A DNA stretch of 64,000 nucleotides, from contig JAHDGK010000016.1 in NCBI GenBank assembly GCA_020627685.1, positions 1 to 64,000 of the forward strand, read 5' to 3'. The translations under genes and the position numbers were made by a program. Position 1 is the stretch's first letter. Each line of letters starts with the position of its first letter. Shown in pieces: positions 21,718 through 31,989 of the stretch. The notes under the pieces are model-generated. The model was given only the letters and a program-made list of their open reading frames with translations. It was not told the origin of the DNA and made no database searches. The stretch comes from Granulosicoccus sp. (lineage in GTDB: Bacteria > Pseudomonadota > Gammaproteobacteria > Granulosicoccales > Granulosicoccaceae).

Positions 21718-23043
21718 ATGTCGGCTCGTTTAACAGACAACCATGGACTGCATTGCACAGGCCCTGCCGGGGCTATGCAAGGCATCAACGATTTCTGTGA
21801 CGGCTTTGTTGCTTATCAACCTCGGTCGGCGAATGTGTTGCAAGCAGCTGATGACTACCCAGACAGCCCGCTTGCCAATATTTATTCGGCCATGCTCTGG
21901 ATGTTTTTAGAACGCCCGGAAGCGCCCTCAAAATCTATCCCTTACAGTCAGCGTGTTGAAAAGCTAGATGGGCTCAATGAGCGGGAAAAAGGCTTGCTTG
22001 CATTGGTTAAGGCCTGGCAGCAATATGATTTTAAAAAAGTGATCGCAATAGGCGAAACCTTATGTGCCGCTTACCCAAACGATTTATCGCTTTTAAAGGT
22101 GGTTCAGTACCATGCGTTTAATGCAGCAGACGCAGCCCTTATGTTGAAACTGGCTTTGGCCGGTCAGTCTGCCAATGCTAATCGGGCTCCAGTCCATAGC
22201 ATGATAGCCTTTGGCTATGAACAATCTCATGAGATTGATCTAGCCGAACAATCTGCTCATACGGCTCTCTCTATTGATCCACACGAACCTTGGGCACACC
22301 ATGCTTTGGCGCATGTGCACTTAAGCCGGGGCACAACGAAACAAGGACTGGGCATTCTCAATTCCAGTGCTGAGAGTTGGAAAGATCTTAACTCCTTCAT
22401 GTTCACGCACAACTGGTGGCATATCGCCTTGTTTGAAATAGCGAACGGTGATGTAACGGCTGCGTTAAATATCTACGATGATCGTTGCTGGGGTGTTCAA
22501 CCTGATTACAGTCAGGATCAAATTGGTGCTGTGTCGTTGCTTGCGCGTCTGGAGATGGCGCAAGTCAATGTCGGGGAGCGGTGGCACTCACTATTGCCGT
22601 ATCTGGAGTCCCGAGCTGACGATGTCATTCAACCTTTTTTATGCTTGCAGTATCTTTATGGCCTGGCGAAGGCAAAATCCTCGAACACAGCTTCTCTACT
22701 GGCGCTGATTAAGCAACAGGCTGAAAACCCGGTGGTGAGCCAAGATAAGTGCCTGTGGGAATCGGTTGGTGTTCCTGTGGCCGAAGGCATTGTGGCTCAT
22801 GCCCATGGAGATCACGAGAAGGCGGTCGAGAAGCTGGCTCCCGTCAGATCGCAAATCTGGAAAATTGGCGGTAGCCATGCGCAAAGAGATCTTTTCGAGC
22901 AAATTTTGCTCGATGCAAGATTAAGAGCCGGTCATTGGGAGTCTGCCCGAAAGACTCTGGAGCACCGGAAAACGTGGGAGCCGGAGAGCCCGCTGTTACA
23001 TCAACGGTTAAACGACACCTATCGCCATTTGAACATTCAGTAA
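21718..23043 (+). CDS. Tetratricopeptide-repeat protein, TTC38-like
   Basis: 'PWAHHALAHVHLSRGTTKQGLGIL', 'HNWWHIALFEIANGDVTAALNIYD' resemble the TTC38 family. Confidence 0.82.
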   Translation: MSARLTDNHGLHCTGPAGAMQGINDFCDGFVAYQPRSANVLQAADDYPDSPLANIYSAMLWMFLERPEAPSKSIPYSQRVEKLDGLNEREKGLLALVKAWQQYDFKKVIAIGETLCAAYPNDLSLLKVVQYHAFNAADAALMLKLALAGQSANANRAPVHSMIAFGYEQSHEIDLAEQSAHTALSIDPHEPWAHHALAHVHLSRGTTKQGLGILNSSAESWKDLNSFMFTHNWWHIALFEIANGDVTAALNIYDDRCWGVQPDYSQDQIGAVSLLARLEMAQVNVGERWHSLLPYLESRADDVIQPFLCLQYLYGLAKAKSSNTASLLALIKQQAENPVVSQDKCLWESVGVPVAEGIVAHAHGDHEKAVEKLAPVRSQIWKIGGSHAQRDLFEQILLDARLRAGHWESARKTLEHRKTWEPESPLLHQRLNDTYRHLNIQ

Positions 23044-23064
23044 ATGGGTGCGGTGGTTACTCTC

Positions 23065-23565
23065 TTACTGTCGTAGTGGTCGCTGAATGCGAATGGGGTA
23101 GAAGCGAACACCGGATTGATCCAATGAGGGTGCGCCTGGGAAACCTCGACTGGCAGCCAGTGAATACCATCTGGCAGCGTCGCTTAAAGCATCGTTAGCC
23201 GCAGCGGGTGCGAAAGAGAGCAGGGTGGCTTCTTTGGCAAAGTCAGCACCTAGTACCACTTGAGCTGCCCGTTCGCCGTTTTCAGCTTTTTCCTGAAGCT
23301 CATCTCTAGGAAGTAACTCGAGTTGGCGTTGTTCCTCAGCCACCTCCGCACGTAATTCATTCTGAGCGGTCAATGGGTCGGTTGTGAGAACGGTTGTTTG
23401 CCCTTGTAAGGTTACAACGCCCGGCTTGCCGGGGATCTGATTACCTGCAACCGGAAGAGGTTGGTCTAGCGGGCCTAAGTCTGCTGAAAAACCACTCACG
23501 GGTAACAGCAATATTGCGATTGCAGCCGCTGCAAATAACCTTGGGTTGTTAACGGTGAGGCTCAT
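23065..23565 (-). CDS. Hypothetical secreted protein with one Sel1-like repeat
   Basis: Signal peptide from the internal Met (MSLTVNNPRLFAAAAIAILLLPVSGFSA); 'DAARWYSLAASRGFPGA' Sel1-like. Confidence 0.65.
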   Translation of the reverse strand: MSLTVNNPRLFAAAAIAILLLPVSGFSADLGPLDQPLPVAGNQIPGKPGVVTLQGQTTVLTTDPLTAQNELRAEVAEEQRQLELLPRDELQEKAENGERAAQVVLGADFAKEATLLSFAPAAANDALSDAARWYSLAASRGFPGAPSLDQSGVRFYPIRIQRPLRQ

Positions 23566-23744
23566 TAAAGTTGACCTTTTTGGGATGCGGTGATTATGGC
23601 CCAAGTTGCTCCCAGGCGAGTTCTCATTCTCGTAACCACATTACTATATTTGGGTGAATTATCGATCTTGTCACGAAAATTGCAAAAAAGCGTTACCCCT
23701 CTCACGTCTTGCTGGGAGCATAAATTATCAAAAGGTCATTACGG

Positions 23745-25886
23745 ATGGTTTACAAACTACTGGTCTGGTCTGGCAATGTTTTCATGGCAAGCCTGTTGGT
23801 GCTGCTCGTATCTTTTCAACAGGCCAGCGCTCAGGAAACCCCCGAAACCACGGTCGAATCCAGCGGTCAGATCACCATTCCGTTGTCCGGCACGGGTACT
23901 GTAAGTACTAATTCCTCGCTGTCGATCATCCCCGGCAAAGTTGACGCCGGTTTGGTTGAAGTAGGTCAGTCATCTAACTCCACATTCGTTTTGAAAAACA
24001 CAGGTGGTGTGGGATCGCCCGCGATCTCCATCCAGGATGTCGAGTTGTTTGGTAAGAGCGCGCATGAATTCGCCACAAACTTCAATGGCTTCATTACGCT
24101 AGGCGGCGATGAGTCTCAAGAAGTGACAGTAAATTTTACGCCGCTGACTCCGGGTGACAAGGCGGCAGGTATCCGCCTGACTATCGCAGGAGCTACCACT
24201 CCTTACGTTGTTTTGTTCACCGCTAACGCACGTTACCCGCTGACATCCGATCTTTCGACCTCAATGGATAAGGTTGCGTTTGGACAAACGTTGCAAAACA
24301 GCACCGCAAAAATTAACTTTACGTTGAAGAACGATGGTGAGGCTGGCGCCCCGTCAATCAATGTATCCGCTATTCAAATCAGTGGCACTAACCCGGGTGA
24401 TTTTTCTCTGGACTTCACACCGACGACCTTGTTAGCCGGTCAGCAGATGAATGTCCAAACAACGTTGCAGACGGGCACGCTAGGTTTTAAATCAGCAGAG
24501 TTTGAAGTGTTCCACGATGGAAACAACGGTTCTCTGGAAATGGATGCTGAGGGAACTATCATCACACCTCAATCGGTTCCTGTTAATTTTACCGATAGTG
24601 TTTTAGCCACCACGCAAGAGATAACTCGAGGTACATCTATACAGTTCGGCCCTGATAATCGTTTGTATGTCTCAGAAATGGATGGATTAATTCACGTCTT
24701 CAATGTATTGCGTAATGGACCGAATAACTATTCAGCAACACTGTTTGAAACTATTGGGTTGATCAAAGCTGTACCTAATCACAATGATGATGGAACAACC
24801 GATTGGTCAGGTAAGCGACTATTAACAGGAATCCACGTGGTGGGTACTGCGGCACAGCCGGTTATCTATGCTGCCTCCAGCGATCCTCGTCAAGCAGCGG
24901 GCCCCTCGGGTAACGACTCCGGACTGGATACTAACTCAGGAATACTTCATAAGCTGACTCGCACTGGCGGTACCTGGAACATGCAGGATCTGGTTCGTGG
25001 TTTACCACGTTCAGAAGAGAATCACGTCTCCAACGGTTTGGTATTGGTGGGTAACAAAATTTATCTCAATGTTGGCGGACACACGAACCAAGGTGTACCG
25101 TCGAATAACTTTGCAGAGCTCAGCGAGTATGCGTTATCGGCGGCTACCCTGGTTATTGACCTGGCTGCAATAGGCAACACCACTTACGATTTACCCACAT
25201 TAGATGGCCCTGCTGATCAATACGATCCATTCGGAGGTCATGATGGTTTGAATCAGGCCAAACTGGTAGCGGGTGGGCCGGTACAAGTATTCGCTAGTGG
25301 TTTACGTAATGCTTACGATATCGTCTATACCGAATCGGGCCAGTTTTATGTATGGGACAACGGACCTAATAACAGTTGGGGTGGTTCGCCTAACAATACT
25401 TGCTTAAACACTATTGACAACGGTGGTAGTAACTATCCAGATGGACTGCATTTGATCAGTCAGGGGTATTACGCCGGTCATCCGAATCCTACTCGTGGTA
25501 ACAAAGCGAATACGTTCGGTGGGCAGTCGCCTGTTGAGGTTGCCGCAAACCCGGAAGAATGTACTTATAAAGTTCCTGGTCAAGGTGACGGTGCGCTGAC
25601 TACCAACACAGAATCGACTAACGGTATGGTCGAGTACACCGCGTCTAACTTTTCCGGTTCCATGAAAGGTAATTTGATAGCGGCTGCATTCGGTAAGAAG
25701 ATTTATCGTGTCGAACTTGCTAACAACGGTACGGTTGTTCAGTCTAAATCGCTTTTGAAGGACGGTCTTGGAACAGTTCCATTAGATGTAACTGCACAAG
25801 GTGATACAGATATTTTCCCAGGCACTATCTGGGTCGTGGATAACATTGCGAAAACCATCACGGTATTAGAACCCAGCGACTACTAG
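23745..25886 (+). CDS. Secreted choice-of-anchor-D-like protein fused to a glucose/sorbosone-dehydrogenase-like beta-propeller
   Basis: N-terminal hydrophobic leader; ASH/choice-of-anchor-D-like repeats ('GLVEVGQSSNSTFVLKNTGGVGSPAISIQDVEL', 'FGQTLQNSTAKINFTLKNDGEAGAPSINVSAIQI'); C-terminal 'IQFGPDNRLYVSEMDGLIHVF', 'VQVFASGLRNAYDIVYTESGQFYVWDNG'. Confidence 0.8.
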   Translation: MVYKLLVWSGNVFMASLLVLLVSFQQASAQETPETTVESSGQITIPLSGTGTVSTNSSLSIIPGKVDAGLVEVGQSSNSTFVLKNTGGVGSPAISIQDVELFGKSAHEFATNFNGFITLGGDESQEVTVNFTPLTPGDKAAGIRLTIAGATTPYVVLFTANARYPLTSDLSTSMDKVAFGQTLQNSTAKINFTLKNDGEAGAPSINVSAIQISGTNPGDFSLDFTPTTLLAGQQMNVQTTLQTGTLGFKSAEFEVFHDGNNGSLEMDAEGTIITPQSVPVNFTDSVLATTQEITRGTSIQFGPDNRLYVSEMDGLIHVFNVLRNGPNNYSATLFETIGLIKAVPNHNDDGTTDWSGKRLLTGIHVVGTAAQPVIYAASSDPRQAAGPSGNDSGLDTNSGILHKLTRTGGTWNMQDLVRGLPRSEENHVSNGLVLVGNKIYLNVGGHTNQGVPSNNFAELSEYALSAATLVIDLAAIGNTTYDLPTLDGPADQYDPFGGHDGLNQAKLVAGGPVQVFASGLRNAYDIVYTESGQFYVWDNGPNNSWGGSPNNTCLNTIDNGGSNYPDGLHLISQGYYAGHPNPTRGNKANTFGGQSPVEVAANPEECTYKVPGQGDGALTTNTESTNGMVEYTASNFSGSMKGNLIAAAFGKKIYRVELANNGTVVQSKSLLKDGLGTVPLDVTAQGDTDIFPGTIWVVDNIAKTITVLEPSDY

Positions 25887-26051
25887 AGGGTGAACCTAGC
25901 ATCAGTGTTGAACGTAACGCCACACTACTGGCTGAACTAGCTTAGTAACCATTTGTCCACTGCCCGATTGTTAGTTTTACTTAACTGCAAGTGACTTCAG
26001 GCCGTTACGAACACAATGATGAGGTGTTTTGTATCTTCCGTTTCCTCATTC

Positions 26052-26085
26052 AATAAATAACAACGGGTTTTGTAATAAATAACAA
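26052..26085. promoter_or_regulatory. 12-bp perfect direct repeat AATAAATAACAA with 22 bp start-to-start spacing
   Basis: Copies at 26052-26063 and 26074-26085, just upstream of the multiheme cytochrome start. Confidence 0.4.
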
Positions 26086-26091
26086 GATCCG

Positions 26092-27906
26092 ATGCTGAGC
26101 TTAGTTATGGAATTTACTAGAACGTTAACTGCTAGAACCCGCGTTGGCCTAATGTTGGCTTTCATAACGCTACTGAGTGCGTGCGGCGGTGGCGGTGGTG
26201 ACTCGAGTGGTGTTAACGTATTGACCATTGGTGGTTCTCCACGAGGAACCCAGCCTGACATTGCACGAGCAGATGCAACGTTTGAAGGTACGCATCACGC
26301 AGGAAGCGACTCCTGTACCTCTTGCCATAACGATTCCTCCATGACGATTAGTACACCGGTTCCCGGTGTTACACGCAACGTCTCTATCGGCACTGCCTGG
26401 GAAACCAGCGTGATGGCTAATTCGGCGCGTGACCCCTACTGGCATGCAGTAGTTGCGTCTGAGTTACATCAATTCCCCATGTTGGAAGATACGATTAACG
26501 ATAAGTGCACGGTTTGTCATGCGCCTATGGCTAACGACTTTGCTAAAAAGGAAGGTTTAGATTTACGTTTGTTCGATAAGAGCACGGTCGGCGCAATAGA
26601 CTACCAGCCGGGTATCTATTCCATGAACGAAGAGAACGAACTGTTCAATCATGCGATGGACGGTGTTAGCTGCTCTTTGTGTCACCAAATGGAAGACGTC
26701 AATTTTGGTAACGATGAAAGCATGACCGGAGGCTATACGATTTTAGGCTCACCAACGGGTGATGTCGCTGACCGACCTGCTTATGGTCAATACACGGATC
26801 CTGATGTGGGTTACATGCGTCAGCAAGCAGGCTTCTTACCGCAATACGGACCGCATCTAAGTACCTCTGAAAGTTGTGCAACGTGCCATAACCTAAATTT
26901 ACAACCGGTCAACTCAAACGGTGAAACTGTTGAAGGTGTTGATCATTTTGCTGAGCAGGCGATCTACACCGAATGGTTGAAGAGTGACTATGCGATTGGC
27001 GGACCTAAGGAGGCCTCTTGCCAGGATTGTCATATGCCAGTGGTCGATGAAGAGGTTTACATTGGACAAGGCGCTCCTGAAAAGCGTGAAGATTTCGCAG
27101 AGCATGTCTTCCTCGGTGCGAACACCGTTATGCAGGACATGTTCAAAAACTTTTCAGACCAGCTGGGTATCAAGCCGGGCTTGGACTTCGATGGCGCTAT
27201 TGCCAGGAACCGTGAGTTCCTGACAACATCTGCCGATGTCACGATCTCACAAGGTGCTGTCAGCGACGGAACTTTAAGTTTTGATGTGAACATTCAAAAC
27301 AACACCGGGCACAAGCTTCCGGGTGGCTATCATTCACGACGCGTTTACTTGCATGTTCAGGTGATTGATTCGAGCGGACAGCAGGTTTTCGAAAGCGGTC
27401 GTATCAATGCGAACGGCAGCATCGTGGGTGTATCTGAAGACAGCAGCCCTGCATCCTGGGAGCAGCACTATGACGTTATAACGTCGCCGACTCAGGTTCA
27501 GGTTTATCAGTCAATCGTCGGTGATATCAACGGTGACCGGACGCATTCACTGCTCGATGGTAGCCAATACTTGAAGGACAACCGCTTACTGCCGTCAGGT
27601 TTCAATCGATTCACTATTCAGAATGACCCATCGCTTCCTGATAGTTTCGGGACGTTTGGCAAGGCGCTTGAAGACCCTGACTTTCTGGGTGGCGGCGATA
27701 CGGTCACCTACCGTATCCCAGTCGATATCGCAGGTTCTTATACGGTATCCGCCGAACTTCGTTACCAGCCGTTTAGTTTTGGACACCTGAAACAATTATT
27801 CACAGAGGGCTCTGAGATCGAGCAGGTGGATATGTTCCGTACTATCTATGATGCGACTACGCTGCGGGATGAGGTTATCGATACGGCAACCGAAACCATC
27901 CAGTAG
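26092..27906 (+). CDS. Multiheme c-type cytochrome lipoprotein (five CXXCH motifs)
   Basis: CTSCH, CTVCH, CSLCH, CATCH, CQDCH; lipobox 'LLSACGGGG'; 'NNTGHKLPGGYHSRRVYLHVQV'. Start may be Met at 26107. Confidence 0.9.
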   Translation: MLSLVMEFTRTLTARTRVGLMLAFITLLSACGGGGGDSSGVNVLTIGGSPRGTQPDIARADATFEGTHHAGSDSCTSCHNDSSMTISTPVPGVTRNVSIGTAWETSVMANSARDPYWHAVVASELHQFPMLEDTINDKCTVCHAPMANDFAKKEGLDLRLFDKSTVGAIDYQPGIYSMNEENELFNHAMDGVSCSLCHQMEDVNFGNDESMTGGYTILGSPTGDVADRPAYGQYTDPDVGYMRQQAGFLPQYGPHLSTSESCATCHNLNLQPVNSNGETVEGVDHFAEQAIYTEWLKSDYAIGGPKEASCQDCHMPVVDEEVYIGQGAPEKREDFAEHVFLGANTVMQDMFKNFSDQLGIKPGLDFDGAIARNREFLTTSADVTISQGAVSDGTLSFDVNIQNNTGHKLPGGYHSRRVYLHVQVIDSSGQQVFESGRINANGSIVGVSEDSSPASWEQHYDVITSPTQVQVYQSIVGDINGDRTHSLLDGSQYLKDNRLLPSGFNRFTIQNDPSLPDSFGTFGKALEDPDFLGGGDTVTYRIPVDIAGSYTVSAELRYQPFSFGHLKQLFTEGSEIEQVDMFRTIYDATTLRDEVIDTATETIQ

Positions 27907-27992
27907 CTGCCGTTTGATGAGTTCATAGCTGATCGCGATCACTTGCTTGTTGGTACGATCAGCTATAATGCGTCTCAAGAAACTTGTTTCGT

Positions 27993-28029
27993 CTATCGGA
28001 GTCTTACCGGTAGCCTAAGTACTCCATAG
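27993..28029 (+). promoter_or_regulatory. Bulged 5'UTR hairpin reaching the ribosome-binding site of the polysaccharide export gene
   Basis: CTAT-c-GGAGT-CTTA / TAAG-t-ACTCC-ATAG, 13 bp with two single-base bulges; 3' arm overlaps TAGGAG. Confidence 0.5.
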
Positions 28030-28041
28030 GAGTTAGATCTC

Positions 28042-28629
28042 ATGCCAGTTAGATTTTCCTCAGCTCTGCGTCAATTGCTGACACTCGGTGCTTTGCTCTC
28101 TGTTCTGTTGATGCTGCCCGCAGCCTCGCACGCGCAAAGCTCAGGGCTTGAGTATCGTATCGGGCCTGAAGATGTCCTACACATCTCCGTATGGAAAGAG
28201 GAAGATCTGGATCGTAAAGTTCTGGTTCGCCCTGATGGCGGTGTGTCTTTCCCGCTAGCAGGTGATATTCAGGTATCCGGCAGAACCCCTTTGGAAGTTC
28301 AAGACGAGATCCGCTCCAGGCTCCAGCGTTACGTTCCCGATGCAGAAGTTACCGTCTCGGTAGACAAAATTTCGGGTTACACCATTTTCGTTCTGGGTGA
28401 GGTCAAAGAGCCTGGCCAATTCACGCTCGGCCGATACGTAGATGTCGTACAGGCACTCACACTGGCTGGTGGATTCACCCCATATGCGAATAGCCGAGAT
28501 ATTCAGGTTCTGCGCCGACAAGATGGCCGCGAAGTCACGTTCGCATTCGATTTTCGCTCGATATCCCGTGGGCGAAATTTACAACAGAATATAATCCTGC
28601 AAAGCGGTGACGTTGTCCTCGTTCCTTGA
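28042..28629 (+). CDS. Polysaccharide biosynthesis/export family protein (Wza-like; XrtA/EPS-type)
   Basis: Signal peptide; 'YRIGPEDVLHISVWKEEDLDRKVLVRPDGGVSFPLAGDIQVSGRT', SLBB 'VFVLGEVKEPGQF'-like segment. Confidence 0.92.
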   Translation: MPVRFSSALRQLLTLGALLSVLLMLPAASHAQSSGLEYRIGPEDVLHISVWKEEDLDRKVLVRPDGGVSFPLAGDIQVSGRTPLEVQDEIRSRLQRYVPDAEVTVSVDKISGYTIFVLGEVKEPGQFTLGRYVDVVQALTLAGGFTPYANSRDIQVLRRQDGREVTFAFDFRSISRGRNLQQNIILQSGDVVLVP

Positions 28630-28643
28630 TGGGAGGGGAGAAA

Positions 28644-30137
28644 ATGAAAAAAAGTCTTCTATGCCGATCATTGCTGGCTGCATGTACGTTTACAGTCGCG
28701 CCGGCGTTTGCAGATGTGTGGGTCTTCGAGCCTTCAATTACGCTCGATCAACGCTTCGACGACAACTACTTTTTAGAGCCTTCAGGCGACGGTGAGCTTA
28801 GCGCCACACGTGCCGTCGGTGAGCTTGGCTTAAGTCGTGAATCGGAAGCTGCCAACATCAAAGGCCTAGTGCGAGTCGATGCACTTTTAACCACTCAATC
28901 CGACTCAGGTGAAGAAGGGCTGGAGTCTAATCAGCTTGTTGCGTTTGATGCCAAGCGGCGTTCAGCTAGAAGCCGCTACGGTATCTTTGTAAGCTTTAAA
29001 CAAGATACGCCGAGTCGAGATATTGCTGCCGATTTAAGCGATCCGGATAGTCTTGCCAGCGATACCGGCTTAAATCCGAGCCAGTCCAGTAACGTTGCTC
29101 GTCAGGAAGTTACGTTTAAACCCAACTACAGCTACGATATAACTCGAAGGCTCGAATTTAATACCAACGCGACGTTTACATTTGTCGATCACGAGCTTCC
29201 TGACCCTCAAGACGCCATTTATCAGCGCTATTACAGTCTGCTTCCCAGAGATGATAGCGGCAATATTATTGGTCCCATCCTGCCGTATAACGAAGTCACC
29301 ATTGCCGATGCGGGGAATGTGTTTAGCCCTGTAGGTGAGCTGGATGATTTTGAAGAAAGTAAATTCGAATTTGGTCTGCGGTATAAATACACCCCTATCT
29401 CGACCCTGTCGGCGACACTTGCGTACAGCAAATTCAATGCGCAGGTTTTAATTGATCCTTTTGCGATTGTTCCTTTCGAAGATCTGGCGGCTGATCCTGA
29501 TGAACCGGGAATACGTCGTCGTCCGCGTCGCGATTCCATCTCAACAACCACAGCGCTTTCATTAGGGTATGAGCGTTTGCTAACTCCCACTGTGTTGTTA
29601 AGTGCCTCGGCTGGTATTTACGTTAACAATGCCGATACCACGGACACGCTCAGAGCGGAAGATCGACCCGGTGAGGAAATTCCCGCTGAACGTCTTGAAG
29701 CTTTAGAAAGTGAAAACGATGGTTGGTTGGCCAGTGTACTGTTATCACACAATGCGGGCCTGACTCGATACGTCGCTAAGTTCGCTGTCGATGTGCAGCC
29801 CAGCAGTTCCGGTACACAGGTAGAAACTCAAGAACTCACAGGCGATGTATTCCGCACATTATCACCTCGTTTAAATGTTTCCCTGCGCACCAGAGCCTAC
29901 GAGCCCGACCGTTTAGGTGCTAATGTTGAAGACGAATTCGCTCGTCGTTTCATTAGCATTGAGCCTAAGGTTGAATGGAAATATGCAAGGAATTGGACGG
30001 CGTCAGCTGCTTATCGTTATCGTCGCCAGAAAGCTCGCATAGACCCGGTATCAGCTGAAAGCAATGCGATCCTGCTATCAGTTAAATACACACCGCCATC
30101 AAAGATTCGAGACGCGGCTAACGCCAACGGGCTTTAA
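28644..30137 (+). CDS. Outer-membrane beta-barrel protein, likely exopolysaccharide-associated
   Basis: Signal peptide MKKSLLCRSLLAACTFTVAPAFA; alternating amphipathic strands; coupled to the export gene. Start trimmed from 28626. Confidence 0.78.
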   Translation: MKKSLLCRSLLAACTFTVAPAFADVWVFEPSITLDQRFDDNYFLEPSGDGELSATRAVGELGLSRESEAANIKGLVRVDALLTTQSDSGEEGLESNQLVAFDAKRRSARSRYGIFVSFKQDTPSRDIAADLSDPDSLASDTGLNPSQSSNVARQEVTFKPNYSYDITRRLEFNTNATFTFVDHELPDPQDAIYQRYYSLLPRDDSGNIIGPILPYNEVTIADAGNVFSPVGELDDFEESKFEFGLRYKYTPISTLSATLAYSKFNAQVLIDPFAIVPFEDLAADPDEPGIRRRPRRDSISTTTALSLGYERLLTPTVLLSASAGIYVNNADTTDTLRAEDRPGEEIPAERLEALESENDGWLASVLLSHNAGLTRYVAKFAVDVQPSSSGTQVETQELTGDVFRTLSPRLNVSLRTRAYEPDRLGANVEDEFARRFISIEPKVEWKYARNWTASAAYRYRRQKARIDPVSAESNAILLSVKYTPPSKIRDAANANGL

Positions 30138-30141
30138 GCTT

Positions 30142-30969
30142 CTAGCTCTCTTCGTTTTCAGCGACAACCGGAGATTCGTCCGGTTTGTCCTCTTTCTCGA
30201 TCGGAACGAAATCCAAGATACGCTTGTTGTCTGGATCAAAAACCGCAACTCCGTCGGCATATCGCGCTTTGAATTTGTAAAGTTCGACATCGTCAAGGTT
30301 AAGTGATTTTCGCTTCAGCGCAGCCGTAACGACATCCGCAGCGCCCATGTCGTTTAGCGTGGCAATATCCAATGCATCCTTTTGCATGGAATCGTGGTTG
30401 CTATCCAGGCTGACGTATTGATCGCTTCTTCGCTGCGGTCCCGGGTAGCCGTTGAATATTTCGTTTAAGTGCTCTGCGTATTTACCGGGCGCTGGTGCAG
30501 GCGTTAATAACAGCGGTACATTGAGCAGAGTGACTGCTGGTATAGGCTGTGGGTCGATATCCAGCTGACGCAGTTGAGCATTAGCTTCTAAGTTGTCTTG
30601 TGCCGATACGGTGTTAAATCCTCGCTCTGCGTATACCAGAGCCACGGTGCGTTGTTGATAGGTTGTGTAAAAGCCATACCCCAAGGCTGCGATTTGAATA
30701 ACCGCAATGAGCGACATATCAAGCACCAGCTTCGGTTTGCCGGGCTTGTACAGCAATAGGGTCAGGGCAGGGCCTAACACTAGATCTACCATGGCAACCA
30801 GTTTCAATCCTTGCCAACCGCCATCGATGAAAAACAGCTCACCGGGAAACCAGTAAAGCACCATCATAAAAACCAAGGATGAAAAGATGAGCAGACTTAG
30901 AGCGAGATGGATTGAGAATGCAGCCCCCTTAGATGGGCTGAAATTCGACCAGGAAGCAGCGACCTGCAC
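30142..30969 (-). CDS. TfpX/TfpZ-like type IV pilin accessory family protein
   Basis: 'HLALSLLIFSSLVFMMVLYWFPGELFFIDGGWQGLKLVAMVDLVLGPALTLLLYKPGK' matches the recalled TfpX/TfpZ N-terminal pattern. Confidence 0.78.
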   Translation of the reverse strand: MQVAASWSNFSPSKGAAFSIHLALSLLIFSSLVFMMVLYWFPGELFFIDGGWQGLKLVAMVDLVLGPALTLLLYKPGKPKLVLDMSLIAVIQIAALGYGFYTTYQQRTVALVYAERGFNTVSAQDNLEANAQLRQLDIDPQPIPAVTLLNVPLLLTPAPAPGKYAEHLNEIFNGYPGPQRRSDQYVSLDSNHDSMQKDALDIATLNDMGAADVVTAALKRKSLNLDDVELYKFKARYADGVAVFDPDNKRILDFVPIEKEDKPDESPVVAENEES

Positions 30970-31074
30970 GATGGAAATCTCCGGAATTCATAGTGAAATT
31001 ATGAATTTGAAAATGCAAAGTGCGAGCCATTGGAACGCTGGCCCTAACCGGGGGTAACGTGTCCCGAAACGGGG

Positions 31075-31980
31075 TCAGTGCTGCTCGTTCAACAAAAATT
31101 CAAGCAGGGCTTTTTGCGCATGCAAACGGTTCCCTGCCTCTTCCCAAACAACGCTCTGAGGCCCATCTATAACCTCAGCGGCGACTTCCTCGCCCCGATG
31201 TGCGGGTAGGCAGTGCATGAACAGTGCATCTTCACTGGCCAGCCCCATGAGCTCCGGGGTTACTTCATAGGCAGCAAAGGCCAATTCCCGGCTTTTCTGC
31301 TCTTGTTCTTGCCCCATGCTTGCCCACACATCAGTGACGATCAAATCGGCATCGGCGCATGCTTCGGCGGCCTCGGTTGTTCGGATGACCGCATCTCCGG
31401 CCTCTTCGAGAACTTCCGCGTCAGGTTCGAACCCATCCGGGCAGGCGACGTAAAGTTGAAAACCTAAAAGCTTTGCAGTGTTGATGTATGAATTGCATAC
31501 GTTATTACCATCACCAATCCATGCCACTTTTTTACCGCTGATATCGCCACGATGGTCTAAGTAGGTTTGCATGTCCGCCAGTAGTTGGCAGGGGTGGAGT
31601 AAATCGGTTAGTGCATTGATAACCGGTATCGTTGAGACTTCTGCAAATCGCTCAACACTCTCTTGTGAGAAAGTTCTGATGGTGACAGCATCCACCATTT
31701 GAGACAGCACTTTGGCCGTGTCTGCCAGGGGCTCGCCCCGGCCCAGTTGGGTGTTGTCTGGAGAAAGATAGATGGCATGACCGCCTAGTTGGGTCATACC
31801 GGCTTCAAACGATACGCGTGTCCGGGTGGATGATTTTTCGAAAATCATGCCCAGTACACGGTGAGGCAGAGTTGCCGTTAGTGTTCCGGCTTCCCATTGT
31901 TTGCGCAGTTCGCTTCCGCGTTGCAGGATGCCTCGAAACTCATCGGCAGTTAGGTCCAGCTCGGATAAATAATGTCTCAT
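31075..31980 (-). CDS. argF: Ornithine carbamoyltransferase
   Basis: '[20 protein letters not shown]', '[12 protein letters not shown]', '[13 protein letters not shown]'. Confidence 0.96.
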   Translation of the reverse strand: MRHYLSELDLTADEFRGILQRGSELRKQWEAGTLTATLPHRVLGMIFEKSSTRTRVSFEAGMTQLGGHAIYLSPDNTQLGRGEPLADTAKVLSQMVDAVTIRTFSQESVERFAEVSTIPVINALTDLLHPCQLLADMQTYLDHRGDISGKKVAWIGDGNNVCNSYINTAKLLGFQLYVACPDGFEPDAEVLEEAGDAVIRTTEAAEACADADLIVTDVWASMGQEQEQKSRELAFAAYEVTPELMGLASEDALFMHCLPAHRGEEVAAEVIDGPQSVVWEEAGNRLHAQKALLEFLLNEQH

Positions 31981-31989
31981 GGGATTAAG

